DNA of 64,000 nucleotides. Source: Roseateles violae. GTDB taxonomy: Bacteria > Pseudomonadota > Gammaproteobacteria > Burkholderiales > Burkholderiaceae_C. The stretch covers positions 372,001 through 436,000 of the forward strand of contig NZ_JAUHHC010000002.1 of the NCBI RefSeq assembly GCF_030410485.1, written 5' to 3'. The position numbers were made by a program, and so were the translations under genes. Under the pieces are notes generated by a model that worked only from the letters and a program-made list of their open reading frames with translations, ran no database searches and was not told the DNA's origin. Shown one piece after another: positions 63,165-64,000 of the stretch. Within the stretch, counting starts at the first letter, position 1. Each line of letters starts with the position of its first letter.

Positions 63165-64000
63165 TCAGAGCTCGGCCGCACTGGCCAGGCCCGGCAGACC
63201 CGGCAGGCCGCTGGCCGCCCGCACCGCGCGCAGCACCGCCTGCGCGGTCACTTCGGCCGCGAGCGCGCCGAGCCAGCCGAGATCGGCCTCGCGGCCCGCG
63301 GCGCCGGTCGCCAGCGCAAACATCACGTCGCCATCGCTGGGCGTGTGGACCGGATTGATCGTGCGCGCCAGGCCGTCGTGTGACATCTGCGCGATCTTCT
63401 TGCACTGCGTCTTCGTCAGGCGCGCATCGGTGGCGACGACGCCCAGGGTCGTCGCCGTGCCGCGCAGCAGGCGCGCCGGCCGTTCGCCGGCCAGCAGGGC
63501 CCGGGCGGTACCGCGCGGGCGGCCGTCGGCGCCGCGCGCGCCGGCAAGGACGCGCCCGCTGGCCGGGTCGATCACGTCGCCGAGCGCGTTGACGGCGACC
63601 AGCGCGGCAATGGTGATGCCGTCCAGGCAGATCGAGGCCGTGCCGATGCCGCCCTTCATCGCATATTCCAGACCGAACAGCTTGCCGACGCTGGCGCCAG
63701 CGCCGGCGCCGATGCTGCCCTCGGCCGGCGGGGCCTCGCTGGCCGCCTCGCAGGCCGCATAGCCGGCGGCCGCGTCCGGAGTGATGGCCGGATCGCCGAG
63801 CCAGAGGTCGAAGAGCACGGCGGCCGGCACGATGGGCACGCGCGCGGCGCCGACGGGCAGGCCGTGGCCACGCTCGGCCAGCCAGCGCATCACGCCGCCG
63901 GCGGCGTCCAGGCCGAAGGCGCTGCCGCCGCTGAGCAGCAGCGCGTGCACCTGCTCGACGGTGTTCTCGGGCGCCAAGAGATCGGTTTCGCGCGTGCCCG
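63165..64000 (-). CDS. P1-family (DmpA/S58) peptidase, start beyond the window
   Basis: At least 278 residues are in the window. The frame stays open to the end at 64000, where GTRETDLLAPENTVEQVHALLLSGGSAFGLDAAGG continues upstream. This opening is typical of P1-family Ntn peptidases. The segment GTASICLDGITIAALVAVNALGDVID contains the autocleavage region of the DmpA fold, in which a serine or similar residue is usual. Members cleave N-terminal residues of peptides or beta-peptides. The start codon is outside the window. Confidence 0.9.
   Translation of the reverse strand, partial: GTRETDLLAPENTVEQVHALLLSGGSAFGLDAAGGVMRWLAERGHGLPVGAARVPIVPAAVLFDLWLGDPAITPDAAAGYAACEAASEAPPAEGSIGAGAGASVGKLFGLEYAMKGGIGTASICLDGITIAALVAVNALGDVIDPASGRVLAGARGADGRPRGTARALLAGERPARLLRGTATTLGVVATDARLTKTQCKKIAQMSHDGLARTINPVHTPSDGDVMFALATGAAGREADLGWLGALAAEVTAQAVLRAVRAASGLPGLPGLASAAEL

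Overview
The window is about 64 kb of high-GC, densely coding chromosomal DNA. Seryl-, isoleucyl- and IspH/LspA-type core genes, a Burkholderiales-type porin, a Bug-type (TctC) solute receptor and the ribF-ileS-lspA neighbourhood all point to a betaproteobacterium of the order Burkholderiales, probably near Roseateles/Mitsuaria/Rubrivivax. The genus is an inference. No CRISPR array, rRNA operon, insertion sequence or intact prophage was seen.

Layout. (1) 1-3794, + strand: the end of an ABC permease, its ATPase, an AtzG/AtzE/AtzH-like (HpxX/HpxY/HpxZ-like) amidohydrolase set and a GntR regulator, probably uptake and hydrolysis of a small ureide or amide nitrogen compound. (2) 4301-14193: a C4/C5-dicarboxylate regulon. 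A hydratase, a class III CoA transferase and a CitE-type lyase match the three steps of itaconate degradation. With them are a fumarase/aspartase-superfamily lyase, a DctA carrier, a LysR regulator and a divergent PrpF-Bug-porin group. Both promoters carry nearly the same 44-bp LysR-type element. (3) 14200-15930: a degenerate patch with a phage-like fragment and an orphan MdcG-like gene. (4) 15930-17868: a zinc alcohol dehydrogenase and two small conserved-looking proteins. (5) 17912-25713: an eight-gene lipid-modification cluster (FAD oxidoreductase, DUF1365, cyclopropane synthase, chalcone-isomerase-like, MFS, DUF3833, SDR, SnoaL-like) facing a TetR regulator. (6) 25814-36432: a cyanophycin-utilisation locus. 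It encodes a secreted cyanophycinase, a beta-Asp-Arg dipeptide hydrolase (CphZ/AotO-type), a YfcC permease, an AraC/ArgR-type regulator, two arginine succinyltransferase subunits and arginase in one operon, with a divergent TonB receptor.

(7) 36790-44896: housekeeping and mixed genes (Smr, RadC, FKBP, ispH, serS, a chemotaxis receptor, tRNA-Ser, small hypotheticals). (8) 44918-53536: a penicillin-acylase family enzyme, a CsgG-like protein, an EamA exporter, a quinone oxidoreductase, a histidine kinase and lspA. (9) 53693-64000: DUF1269, ileS, ribF, a two-gene P-loop ATPase plus membrane protein unit of unknown role (possibly defence), a hybrid kinase, rsuA and a P1-family peptidase cut by the window end.

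The most interesting candidates are the itaconate-like regulon with its shared operator and PrpF-Bug continuous frame, the complete cyanophycin import and degradation operon, and the ATPase/membrane-protein pair next to ribF. All function calls rest on reading motifs and gene order; no database search was possible.
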